A stretch of 64,000 nucleotides of DNA from NCBI GenBank assembly GCA_030734395.1, contig JAUZTG010000014.1, positions 250,501-314,500 of the forward strand. Direction: 5' to 3'. A program made the position numbers and the translations under genes. Below, piece after piece: positions 36,558 through 47,457 of the stretch. This stretch comes from Sarocladium kiliense (Eukaryota; Ascomycota; Sordariomycetes; Hypocreales; Sarocladiaceae). The notes below the pieces were generated by a model that saw only the letters and a program-made list of their open reading frames with translations, had not been told where the DNA came from and did no database searches. Position 1 is the first letter of the stretch. Every line of letters starts with the position of its first letter.

Positions 36558-37194
36558 AGTGACGCAGAGGATATATAGAGCAGTTCAGAGGGATACCAAA
36601 ATAATAGACCGTGACAACATGAAAAAGCAACATGACTATCAAAGTCGAGATGTGATCTTCAAATGTTCACTTATATTCCGCGCGCATTCTTTATGCAGCG
36701 CATGCTCTCCTCCTCTCCTCGTATAATGTTAAAGACCCCGTCCTCGAGCTCTCAAAAGCTCCCCCCTTATCTTATATCTATTTACCGCCAGACTTCTAGT
36801 TGATCTGGTATGTTGCGCCTTGAGCAGTTGAATGCGCTCACAACTCCCAATCGGGATCCTCCTCAAAGAAACCCAAAATTGCACCGCAATGAAACACAAA
36901 AAAAGGGACCAAAAATGAATCTAGTTGCCTCTGAACAATGATGCGAAGTCTTCACCGCAGTTAAATGCAGGGTCGCCCTTGCCTCCTATCTCTCTTTTTC
37001 GTGGTGATGCTTGTCGCTAGTGGAAAGGAAGAGAGAGTTTTACAAGTGTACGAAGGTCGTGGGCGTTTTGTCTCATGTTCTTGGACGTGTGGTATCGTTG
37101 AAGATTGGCGTGAGAGCCGGTGATGAAGGTGGTAGTGAAAATCAGAAAACGCTAGCCATGGACGTTACCGACGTGTTGAGAGCAAAGTAGCAGC
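36558..37194. other. Convergent spacer between SQT1 and GCV2
   Basis: About 640 bp containing the two 3' untranslated regions. A/T-rich patches such as AATAATAGA near 36600 could serve in polyadenylation. No reading frame of note. Confidence 0.5.
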
Positions 37195-40100
37195 TCACTG
37201 CTCTTCAACATAGTCCTCGATCGGAGGGCATGTGCAATAGAGGTTGGTGTCACCGTAAGCTGGGAGAATTGTCAGTACGTGGAGAGACGAGGAGATGAGC
37301 TGGGGGGCGCTTACTGTCATCAATACGAGCCACCGATGGCCAGAACTTCCGCTCCTTGAGACCAGGGACAGGGTAAGCAGCCTTGGAGCGACTGTACGGC
37401 CGGTTCCACGCGCCATCACCGTCACCCTCGATGAGATCCAGCTGCGGGTGGGGGGCCATCTTGAGGACATTGCCCTCCCGTGGCTGGCGGCCCTCCTCGA
37501 TGTCACGGATCTCCTCGCGGATGCTGATCAGAGCATCAGCCAGGCGGTCAAGCTCCTCTTTGCTCTCGCTTTCCGTCGGTTCGATCATGAGTGTGTTGGC
37601 GATGGGGAAGCTCAGGGTGGGAGGGTGGAAGCCGTAGTCTTGCAGGCGCTTGGCAACGTCAGCGGCTTCGACGCCGGCAGAAGCCTTGAAGGGGCGGGTG
37701 TCGAGGATGAACTCGTGGGCGCAGCGACCCTTATCATTCGTGTACACGATAGGGTAGTGAGGCTTCAGGCGGGCCAGGAGGTAGTTAGCATTAAGGAGGG
37801 CCATGGCAGTAGCCTTGCGGAGTCCGTGGTAACCTGAATCCTCTGTTAGTTATATTCGATTAGACGTTGCTGTCTGGTTGATAACTTACCCATAGCAGTA
37901 ATGTATGCCCAACTGATGGGCAAGATGCTGGCGCTACCACTGGCGGCGGAGGCCACGGGGACCTGGCCAGACTTGTGGGGGAGGAAGCGGCTGAGGTGTT
38001 GCTTGACGCAGATAGGACCAACACCAGGGCCACCACCACCGTGAGGAATACAGAAGGTCTTGTGCAGATTGAGATGACACACGTCGGCCCCCAGAGCGCC
38101 AGGAGATGTCAGGCCAATCTGCGCGTTCATGTTCGCGCCGTCCATATAGACCTGTCCACCGTGTTCGTGCACCTCCTTGCAGATCTCGATGATATCCGGT
38201 TCAAACACGCCGAAGGTGCTGGGGTAGGTGATCATGATGGCGGCCAATTCGTCCTTGTGCTTCTCACACTTGGCCCTCAGGTCAGCCAAGTCAAGGTTAC
38301 CCGTCTCACTATCGCACTTGACGATGACGACCCGCATACCAGCCATAGCCGCAGATGCCGGGTTTGTGCCGTGCGCCGAGGAGGGGATCAAGCAAATGTC
38401 ACGCTGGGGAGAGGAGTTCAACAGATGGTACTGACGGATGGCGCGCAGACCAGCGAATTCTCCCTGAGCCCCAGAGTTGGGCTGCAGTGTGCAGTCGTCC
38501 ATGCCCGTGATAACATTGAGCTGGGCCTTGAGATCATTCATCAGCACAGTGTAACCTTCTGTGTCAGAACGCGCAGCATGGGGATGGATGTTCGCATGGT
38601 TTGGATTGCCAATAAGCTCCATTTGCGATGTCGCATTCAGCTTCATGGTGCAAGATCCAAGCGGGATCATGGCGTGGGTGAGAGACAGGTCTTTCGATTG
38701 CAGATGGTGGATATAACGCAGCATCTCTGTCTCGCTGTGATAAGAGTTGAATACGGGGTGAGTGAGATAGGGCGAATTCCGACGAAGGCCTTCCGGGACA
38801 GATTCAAGGAAGGCCTCAGCCGATGTCGCAAAGACGTCCTTCCAGATTTGAGTCGAGACTCGATAACCTTCGTGGCTGTCTCTCTCGACTTCAGCACCGG
38901 GGACTGGCGACACCTTCGAATCATCCTCATCAGCAAGTTTCTGATTGCGCCTGAGGCACTTTCCGATATTCGTGAAGACGTTCGGACCAAGTTCAGAAGT
39001 GCACGCAAATGTCCATGCGCCGCTGTTCCCGTCCCTGCTTGCCTGGATTTGATGTTTCAACAAGGCCCGGAATAAACCACGTTGACTTTGCTCGGATCCT
39101 TTGACCTTGACAGTGACAGTGTCTGACAGAATCTGACCAGCATTGCCGTCCGTGCTAATGACTTCATGACCGTAGTGGGTGAAGAGGGCTCCCACAGCTC
39201 GCGCGTAGAGCACGTTCTTGATCGCCATGTTGCGGAGTTGAGCTGGGCCATGGTAAATAGCATACATTGCGGCCATGTTAGCGAGCAGAGCCTGCGCCGT
39301 GCACACATTGCTCGTTGCCTTCTCTCGTCGAATATGCTGTTCACGAGTCTGAAGTGCGAGTCGAAGACCAGGACGTCCAAGCCTATCCTTGGACACGCCA
39401 ACTAATCGACCGGGAAGCCGTCGCTTGCTGCTCTCCTTGACGGACATGAAGGCAGCATGGGGACCGCCATAGCCAAGGGGGACACCGAAACGCTGAGAAT
39501 TACCAACGGCAATATCAGCACCCCATTCGCCGGGAGGGGTCAGGAGGGTGAGCGCAGACAGATCAGTAGCCGCCGTTAGCAGAGCGCCGTGCTCGTGAAC
39601 CTTGTCGGCCAAAGCCTTGTGGTCCTGCACGCCACCATGGGTGTCGGGATACTGCACCAGCACACCGACCAATTTGTTGCCGAGGGCATCGATCTCGGCC
39701 AGCGCGTCGGGCGAGGTGAGATCCGTGACTCTGATATCGAGTCCGAAGCCTTCCGCGCGACCTTGCAGAACTTTGATGGTGGTAGGGTGAACGAGGTGAG
39801 AGACAACATATGTCTTCTCAGGCAGCTTGGCTCGAGAGGCGGGAAGAGTATTGAGAGACAAAGTCATGGCCTCAGCAGCGGCGGTACCCTCGTCCAAGAG
39901 ACTCGCGTTGGCGATTGGAAGACCAGTCAGGTCAGAGACCATGGTCTGGAAATTGAGCAGCGACTCGAGGCGGCCCTGACTAATTTCAGCCTGATAAGGT
40001 GTGTAACTCGTGTACCAAGCTGGACTCTCGAGGATATTGCGACGGATGACCGGGGGGGTCTCCGCTGGATAGTAGCCTCCGCCTAGCATCCAATGCTGAT

Positions 40101-40623
40101 TCTTCGCGTTGCTGTCGGCGAGCATCTTGAACGTCTCGGCGACGCGGGACTCCGAGAACGTGCTGGGCTCGTCATCCTTTTCCCAAGGGGGGAGCCTAAC
40201 GTCCTCCGGAATGACTTGGTTCAAGAAGTCTTCCATTGTTTCGGCGCCCTGGCCAAGCTCCTTGAGCATGCCGTGAACCTCATCATCGCGGGGCCCGATG
40301 TGTCGGACGGAGAAGTCCTCCCACGCCGCAGGGACGCCACCTGGCACGTTGTTCGCATTCGTGAAATGACGCGCCTGCGATTTGCGCGTGAGCAAGCCTG
40401 CTTTCACTTCAGACTTATGCTTGTTCCCCCTATTATGCACGACCTTCGTGGTTTTCGAAATATCTCCTGACTCATTCGAGACCTCCTGGGCTGTCGATTC
40501 AGTCGATGCATAACGATTGAAAAGCGCGGGCTGGAGACGAGCCCGGATGGCATAAGTCGATGTCGATGCTGAGCAGCGGCTGCCGAGTGAACCAACCCGA
40601 GCGAGAACAGACCTTGTTGCCAT
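37195..40623 (-). CDS. GCV2: Glycine dehydrogenase (decarboxylating), P-protein of the glycine cleavage system, mitochondrial
   Basis: Three exons: 40623-37890, 37833-37315, 37259-37195. The introns are 56 and 55 nt, and the protein is 1105 residues, near the usual length for the eukaryotic fused P-protein. I chose the ATG at 40623 because it begins a classic mitochondrial presequence (Arg/Ser/Ala-rich, [16 protein letters not shown]); an ATG at 40686 would add 21 acidic/Pro residues. The N-terminal half carries [13 protein letters not shown] and [11 protein letters not shown]. The C-terminal half carries [13 protein letters not shown] and the PLP-binding [17 protein letters not shown] (Lys near residue 854). 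Splicing restores [21 protein letters not shown], the family's C-terminus. The enzyme decarboxylates glycine and passes the aminomethyl group to lipoylated H-protein in the mitochondrial matrix. Confidence 0.97.
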
Positions 40624-41782
40624 GTTGATCGGGAATGCAGGCAGATCTGTCGGGAGTAGTGGCTCTGGACGAGGGTCACTCTCCAAGAGCGCCTTATCAC
40701 GAGGTCAACAGCACGTAGAGATATGGTTTGGCAGGCGCTAGAACGAACCTCGAAGAATGGGCAACGAGACCCTGAGAGGGTAGCAGGGATCGATCAGCTG
40801 GTCAATTAGTGGCCTACTCTATTCAATCGCTGTTGTAGGCGTAGTATCAGCTGCGAACAGATGCGGGTGAGGGCAGAAACCACGGCTGTCGTTGTGGGAG
40901 AGCAAAGGTGGGATGTGATAGGAAAGCTGGGGAGAAAGAAAAGCTGCGACCCGGGGAAAATCCGGAGCTGCTCACAGTGGAAGCTCAGACGGCGGACACC
41001 AATGACCGACGGGCACAGACAAAGCCAAGAACAACCAGGGCCCGAAGGCGGGGGCAAGTCCCTGGAACCCTGCGAGTAATGCTGAAGGCAACACAAGTTC
41101 TGTTCCTGTTTTTCCTTCCATCCGTGTGTTCTGGATCCACCAACGACGCTATTACCCTATCGCTACGTACTCAGATGCGGCGCAATTGGCTGGCCTTCGC
41201 GCACCTCCAAGCGCAAGATCTGACACTGGGGCCACCTCGGCTCCGTCTCCGTGGACCAGGGGGGGCGAATCCCTGACGCTAAGGAGGAGCCAACTGATAA
41301 CGATGTCGCGATTCAAGCTTTTGTTGGTGGCCGGACGAAGTCGCTGCGGCGGGACGATATCGGAGCGGCCAAGCTCGGGCCGACGTAGGCCGAAGGTACA
41401 TGTCTGACACATACAACGTTGATGCGGCTTGCAAGTACCCTCTTCCTACCAATGTCTTGTATTTGCGAGCGCGATCGCCCGACGGCCAAGTCATGCCATC
41501 TTCAACAAACTAATAGGGCATGTCATCCGATAGATGCTCTGGTTCCAGGTAAGACACGAGTTATGATACTCTTATAATGTGACTTCTGCTGTTGCACGAC
41601 GTGGCTTCCTGGACCCCAACGCCCTCAAACTCCCTTGTCATAGCAGTCCGTGCCATCCCATTATGTCCAAAAACGCCCTGTGCTGCTCAGTGTCATGCCG
41701 TATACTATATATCTGGTGTCCTGTAAGAGACAGCTCCAAAGACTGGCGGTAGCTTCGAGTGATGACATCGTGTACACCAGCC
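40624..41782. other. GCV2 upstream region and SPP1 downstream region
   Basis: About 1.2 kb between two minus-strand genes. It holds the GCV2 promoter and the 3' end of SPP1. No gene or strong regulatory motif is visible. Confidence 0.5.
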
Positions 41783-43133
41783 TCAGAGGACCTCAACCCA
41801 GTTCTTCTCTGCCTTCTTCCTCATCCACCGTTCGCCTGCCGCATCCCTCACGATCCTCTCCTGCTCCCCCACCTCCTCCGCTTGCTCCTGCATCTCCCTG
41901 ATCTGATGCTTCAGACCCAGCACCAGCATCTTACCCCACCCAGCATGCGCCTTGCACCGCTTGCGTTCACACATGCCTCGTGTTAGTTCGTCTTCCTCAC
42001 CCAAGGGATCGCCTAGCTTAGAGGTTGCGAAGATGGCCTCGCCTTCGGGTGATTTTGCAAAGGCTGCGAATGCGTCACGAGCTGAGATTGTGTCTAGACG
42101 CTGATCGTAGCCACAGATGTCTTCGCTGAAGCGTCCGGCTGTGATGGCGGCACGGCGGCGGTCCTGTGCCAGCTCGATCAGGGTGAGCATCTTGCGGCAC
42201 ATGGCCGACTCTTCCTCCAGTGAGGCGCGTTCCTTTGCTGCGCGTTTTATAAGTGTCTGCTCCTCCTCACTCAGGTTCTCAGCCAGAGCGTCATTGTCTG
42301 CGATGTTGTTAGCCCCTATGATGATGGGATACTGGGGAATCATGCCACCTACTGCTATCACCGTTCTCGAGTTTATGAGACTTCTTGGAGAAAGGATCTT
42401 GTGCCAGCCTCCACATCCCATCTTCATTGAGTCCTGTCAGATCACTCTGTAACAGTGCCATGAACTCTTCTTGTGTCATGGTATCGTCAAACCCGGACAC
42501 GCTCTTAGCCTTCGGTAACTTTGCCAGCATCCTCTCCCACCAGACCTGGGCATGCTCATCCGAACAAAATACACTTTCCATATCCTTTCCTAGGCGTGCT
42601 GCCTTGCGACATGACCCCAGACTGCATGACTTCTTGTACAACGTGACGAGGTTGCCCTTCGTGCAGTTCGGGCAGATGAACTTCTCAATAAGAGCTTCGC
42701 CAATTCCCTTGTCCATGTTGATGCACTCCCCGTGAAACCAGTCCTCGCAGTTCTCACAGCAGATCATCCAGCGATGATCGTCCGGGCCACGGCAAAGGCA
42801 GTAAGGACCATTATCAGACTCCTCGTCTGCGCCCATCTCATCGCCTGATGTCTCCATGGCTGTAGAATCCGATTTGTGCTTCTTGATTTTCTTGCCTTCT
42901 CCATCCACGTTTGGCCTCTTCGGCTTTTTTATGACACTGGCTGTTCCCTTCTTCTTGCGAGCTATGGCAGCGGCTGACTCGCTGTTCTCGGTTGAAGGAA
43001 GAGGCTGTGATGAGGATGATCGTGCTGACTCGGCGAGAGGAGGATGCGGCGAGTCCGATGCACGCTCACTTTTGACAGGTTTGTCATTGAGCTCAAAGCG
43101 CGGCTCATCGCCGGACCGCACTGTGTCTTCCAT
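41783..43133 (-). CDS. SPP1: PHD-finger COMPASS subunit, Spp1/CFP1-like
   Basis: Exons 43133-42353 and 42297-41783, joined across a 55-nt intron (donor GTAGGT, branch GCTAAC, acceptor CGCAG), give 431 residues. An ATG 45 bp upstream is an alternative start. The N-terminus is Ser-rich, then basic (KKPKRP, KKIKKHK). Residues 111-158 are a PHD finger: YCLCRGPDDHRWMICCENC, then WFHGECINM, then FICPNC. A second cysteine cluster follows (SCSLGSCRKAA, then VFCSDEHAQVWW), the zinc-binding block found after the PHD in Spp1 and CFP1. A long helical segment after the splice (LSEEEQTLIKRAAKER, later CGYDQRL) matches the C-terminal part of that family. Spp1 binds H3K4 methyl marks and supports the Set1 methyltransferase complex in the nucleus. 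It is head-to-head with SCO1. Confidence 0.85.
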
Positions 43134-43485
43134 GGTGAATGAGATCCTTGATGAGATTCTCTGACCCTTCAGCACCACCTGGTCACTAGCTTGAACGCAA
43201 ATGCTAGTATTGACTTTCTCCCATGATCTTCACTTCAATATTCACGTCCAAGGAAAGAACATGCGAAATTTTGTCGAAGCAGAGGCTTTGAAGATGTAAG
43301 TTCAGCGGCCAGCGCGTATCAACACGATACGCGCGCCACCTTAGGTAATCAGAGCCAGTGCCCAAAATTGCGTCGGTCGATGTTCGGCTCATCCAGCCGA
43401 GCTACTTGTTGCCAGCCCAACTTTTACAGCTCGAACCACGCCATCGCACCATCATCACCGACAGAATTGCGCTTCGACACACAAT
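43134..43485. promoter_or_regulatory. Bidirectional promoter of SPP1 and SCO1
   Basis: Only 352 bp separate the two start codons, so the genes share their promoter. A perfect 9-bp inverted repeat, GCGCGTATC and GATACGCGC with a 5-bp spacer, lies at 43312-43334, near the middle. It could be a binding site for a dimeric factor. Confidence 0.6.
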
Positions 43486-44449
43486 ATGGCGAACGCATTA
43501 CGACCCTCGAGGGCCGTTCTCAATAGCTTTGTCGGCAAGCTCTCGGCCCAGCCATGCCAACGATGCTTTTCCAGCCTGGCCCTTCAACCCAAGCAGCTCC
43601 GGCCCATGCTTGCGCGCGCAACGTTCGAGAACAGACAGCCCATTGTTCAGAAGCGGACAAAGTACAAGACTGTGGAACAGGCCAAGAGCCGATACAGTCT
43701 AGGTGTAAGTCTCTTGCCGAGGGAACTTCAATTTATCCCCGCTGACCTCCTGCATGGCAGCCCTTCTCTTGGAAAGCTGGTCTATTATTTATCATGACCG
43801 CCGGCGGCCTGATGTGGTATTTTGAGAACGAGAAGGAGCGCATGAGGCGGAAGCGGATAGCGGAGGCGACCAAGGGTGTTGGTAGACCCAAGGTTGGCGG
43901 TCCGTTCGAGCTTACCGACCACAATGGCAAGCCCTTCACGAGCGAGATGATGAAGGGAAGGTATTCGTTGGTACGTCCACGATCAAACACCTCCAAACCA
44001 ACGCAAAGCTAACAAATCGACAGGTCTACTTCGGCTTCACCCGCTGTCCCGACATTTGCCCCGAGGAGCTCGACAAGATGGCCCGAATGCTCGACATTGT
44101 CTATGAGAAGTCGCCGGCCTCCGTCATCCCCCTTTTCGTCACCTGCGATCCGGCGCGCGACACCCCCGAAGCCCTCAAGGACTACCTCGCCGAGTTCCAT
44201 CCGGCCCTCCTAGGCCTCACTGGCACGTACGAGCAAATCAAGGATATGTGCAAAAAATACCGGGTCTACTTCAGCACTCCAGAGCATGTCAAGCCTGGGC
44301 AGGATTACCTCGTGGACCACAGCATCTACTTCTATCTGATGGATCCGGAGGGTGACTTTGTGGAGGCACTGGGTAGGCAGCACTCCCCGGAGGAGGGAGC
44401 AAAGCTCATTATGGATCACATGAAGGATTGGCAGTCTTCAAGACGATGA
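43486..44449 (+). CDS. SCO1: SCO1/SenC family mitochondrial copper chaperone
   Basis: Three exons: 43486-43704, 43761-43970, 44024-44449. The introns are 56 and 53 nt, and the protein is 284 residues. The N-terminal 50 residues are basic and hydroxylated, as expected for import into mitochondria. The first splice gives GPFSWKAGLLFIMTAGGLMWYF, the single inner-membrane helix (about 74-93). The thioredoxin-like domain follows, with copper ligands Cys151 and Cys155 in FTRCPDICPEEL and His242 in LVDHSIYF. VTCDPARDTPE is also diagnostic. Sco proteins deliver copper to the CuA site of cytochrome c oxidase subunit 2 in the intermembrane space. Confidence 0.95.
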
Positions 44450-44800
44450 AGACAGGGCCCATGAAGAGACAGCCTTGTAATACTTGACATGTACTAGTAT
44501 ATGGACTACTACGAGTTGAACTCATAGCAAAAATGTATACCACTCACGTAATCTGAAGAAGTTTGACTCGTGGGAGGATACGGTACCTTTGATGCCTCGT
44601 AGCTTACGGCCAGATAAATAAAAGTGGAGTCCCAGCTCCGACGCGGAGTCATCAGCGCGATCCTCGCTTGTACCACTACCCATGACAAGAAAGTGAACAA
44701 AGTCGGGCGTAGACGATCATTTTGACGACCAGAACTGATATCAGGACTTTGGGACTGTATAGAATAATCGAGAAGACAAGAGCTTCTTCAGACCCTGGCA
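44450..44800 (+). promoter_or_regulatory. Spacer between SCO1 and the HAD gene
   Basis: 351 bp between two plus-strand genes, holding the SCO1 3' end and the promoter of the HAD gene. Nothing distinctive is seen. Confidence 0.4.
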
Positions 44801-46445
44801 ATGATGAGGGCTTCCAGCGCGTTGGGACGGTTACGCGCCGCTGCGCGGCAAGGTGCTTCGTCCATCCAGTCCAGCCAGCGTCTGTACATCACCCAGCAGC
44901 CGCTTCCTGTTTTCTCCTGCGGCCGGGTAAGAGGCTTCCACAGCTCCCCAACTTTGCGGGAGGAGAGCAAAGTCCCTCTGGAGACCGAGTCAAGTGCCGT
45001 TCATGATGTGAAGACCGGGATCGACCCAGAGGATACAGGTGTGGCATTCGCCTTCGAGTAGGTCCTTACAGCATTGTCATACCATTACAACCCAAGGGCT
45101 AATGATATGATAGCATCGATGGTGTGCTTTACCGCGGCGATGATCCGATCGAGGGAGCAGCTCAGGCCCTGCGCATGCTGAACCGCAAGGGCTACCGCTA
45201 CGTCTTCCTAACTAACGGCGGTGGCGTGTCTGAAAAAGTCAAGGCAAAAGCACTGGGAAAAAAGCTTGGCCTCGGCTCCCAAGAGAATGTGGTTGGTCAC
45301 AGGATCATCCAATCGCATACACCGAAGAAGGGATGGCCAGAGCACATCAAGGAGAATGATACAATTCTCATCACCGGTCAGAAGCCCCATTGGGTCCGAC
45401 AGATTGCGAGAAGGTGAGCGTTTGATTTCTTTCACACTTCATGGGGTAGTGTAGGCCAGTATCATAGATTGAGCAGTTGCTGACCATTCACAGTTACGGC
45501 TTCAAGAATGTCGTCACACCGATAGATATTGAGGCTGCGCACGGGGATATTTACCCTTTCTTGTCGCCTCGTGAAATGCAACGGCCAGATTCATGGACGG
45601 GAGCACGAGCCTGGAATAATTGGAAGCCGCTACCGAAAGGAAAGGAGATCTTCAACCCCAAGGATCCGTACACAACAGACATCCCTGAGTCTGCTCTGAA
45701 AATCGATCACATTTTCGTCTGGAATGATCCGCGAGACTGGTCCGTGGATATCCAACTCATTCACGACGTTTTGGCATCTCACAAAGGCTATCTTGGAACG
45801 GTGTCACGCAAGAATGGGGACCAAACCCTGCCCAACAATGGCTGGCAGCAAGACGGTCAGCCATGCCTATGGATTTCAAACCTTGACCTCCACTGGAAGA
45901 CGCAGTACCCCATCAATAGATTCGGAACGGGAGCCTTCGTGGAGGCTCTGAAGGGAGTGTGGCGAGCAGCGACAGATGGCGTAGAGCTACAGTACAAGGC
46001 ACTTGGAAAGCCGCTGCAGGTGACGTATGAGTATGCGCACGATAAGCTGCTTCATCTGGATAGATCTGGAGCAGATTCTAAGAAGACAAAGCCGCTCAAG
46101 AGGGTCTACATGATCGGAGACAACCCGGAGAGCGATATTTCCGGGGCGAATGGGTTCAGTCCTGCGGATGGGGCAGAGTGGAAGTCGGTGCTTGTGAGGA
46201 CCGGCGTTTGGGCCCCAACAGACATGGAACCTGAGCCCAGGCACAAACCAGATGCGATTGTCAATGATGTCGTGGATGCTGTCGTCTGGGCCTTGAATAG
46301 CGAGGGAATCAAGATGTCGAGAGAAGAGTTGCTGGCTCTGGGTACCGCCGATACCGTTAAGGCGAGCGAGGAGGAGACGCTGGCTGAGAAGGCGAAGGAG
46401 GCGGTGACGATGCCATCAGCGCCGATTGGCAGGATTGTGGCATAG
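44801..46445 (+). CDS. HAD-superfamily class IIA hydrolase, mitochondrial (CECR5/HDHD5-like)
   Basis: Three exons: 44801-45057, 45114-45413, 45494-46445. The introns are 56 and 80 nt, and the protein is 502 residues. The N-terminus is rich in Arg, Ala and Ser and contains FHSSPTL, a typical fungal mitochondrial targeting and cleavage region. The first splice creates motif I, FAFDIDGVLYRG. Motif II is FLTNGGG. Motif IV is YMIGDNPESDISGANG, near the C-terminus. This arrangement, with the cap domain between motifs II and III, matches HAD-IIA proteins such as yeast Ykr070w and human HDHD5/CECR5. The physiological substrate of that group is not established. The last 35 residues are Ala/Glu-rich. 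Confidence 0.88.
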
Positions 46446-47457
46446 TCGGCCATGTTGGCAGCCCTCTATCGGTGAGTAGTCTGGTAACGTACAAGTTCGA
46501 GAGGTGGCATGTTCATAGAGGAGTACCATCTGTAAAAGTATGTAACAACCACTGCAAGCCGTTCTTCACGCCGTCGAACCACGGTAAATAAAGACCCTTT
46601 AAGTCGCAACACCAAGGCGTGAAGGTATTTGTCACAGTGCGAATGCACAAGGGCAAGGGTCTCTCAAGCTATCATCTACAGTCTACATATGCAAGTTCTC
46701 AACGAGGCATAGGTGATCGCGTTGCAGCGTGACATGCCAAGGTCCCCAAGTTGGGAAGGTCAGGCAGGTACCGAGACACACCGCTGACCTGTCGCAGGTG
46801 CGGCCCAGCTGTCAAAGGGTGCTTCCATCCCACAGAAAAGTAGAAAATGCGCACGTGTCACGGCCATTACATCATCGCACGGCTACCCTGCAGAACACCA
46901 TCTCGACTTTGCATTATCATGTTTCTTCAAGTACAGGCGTGGAGGCGAAATAAATAGAGGTAACGGCGCGCAGAATATTAAATTGTAGTGAAGGTCGCAT
47001 GCAATTGAACTCAAAAACAGACAGCCCCCCCCCCCCCCCCCTTCTTATCTGCCACAACCGCTCATCGTCGGCCTAGTGTGCGCTACTATCCGCCCTCCTT
47101 TCCAGGGACCTCCCACACATCGACTTTCTTGTTTCCTTGTGCCAGTTTGTCACTTCACCCAACACGTCATTTGCCTTTTCTCAACTTCTCGTCTACTCTT
47201 CTTTACCGACTTCGCGCCCGGCAGAGCATCACACTACCCGAGTTTCGTCGAAGCTCTCACAAAAGGACAGCTGTGCCCGCTCGACTTCCCATTTCTTGTT
47301 GGCCGCTGGAGGGGCATGTGACCCGACCTCACCCCACGCACTTCACTCACCTCGACGCGCCTCATCCCCAACCCTCACTTACCAGACAAGTCCAGTGCCA
47401 CTGTCTCAACGCGAATCGTGAACGTGCCGAGACATCTGAAGACCTAAGAAGCGCAAC
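46446..47457. other. Intergenic region and choline-kinase leader
   Basis: 1.0 kb between two plus-strand genes, with a 17-base C homopolymer at 47025-47041. The stretch 47080-47457 is C/T-rich and looks like the leader of the choline-kinase gene; open frames there occur in all phases. Confidence 0.5.
47025..47041. repeat. (C)17 homopolymer
   Basis: Seventeen consecutive C residues, 417 bp upstream of the choline-kinase ATG. The exact length may be affected by sequencing error. Confidence 0.8.

Noticed and set aside
37975..39075. 366-codon plus-strand frame
   Set aside because: Entirely antisense to the GCV2 coding sequence, a shadow of its high-GC codon pattern.
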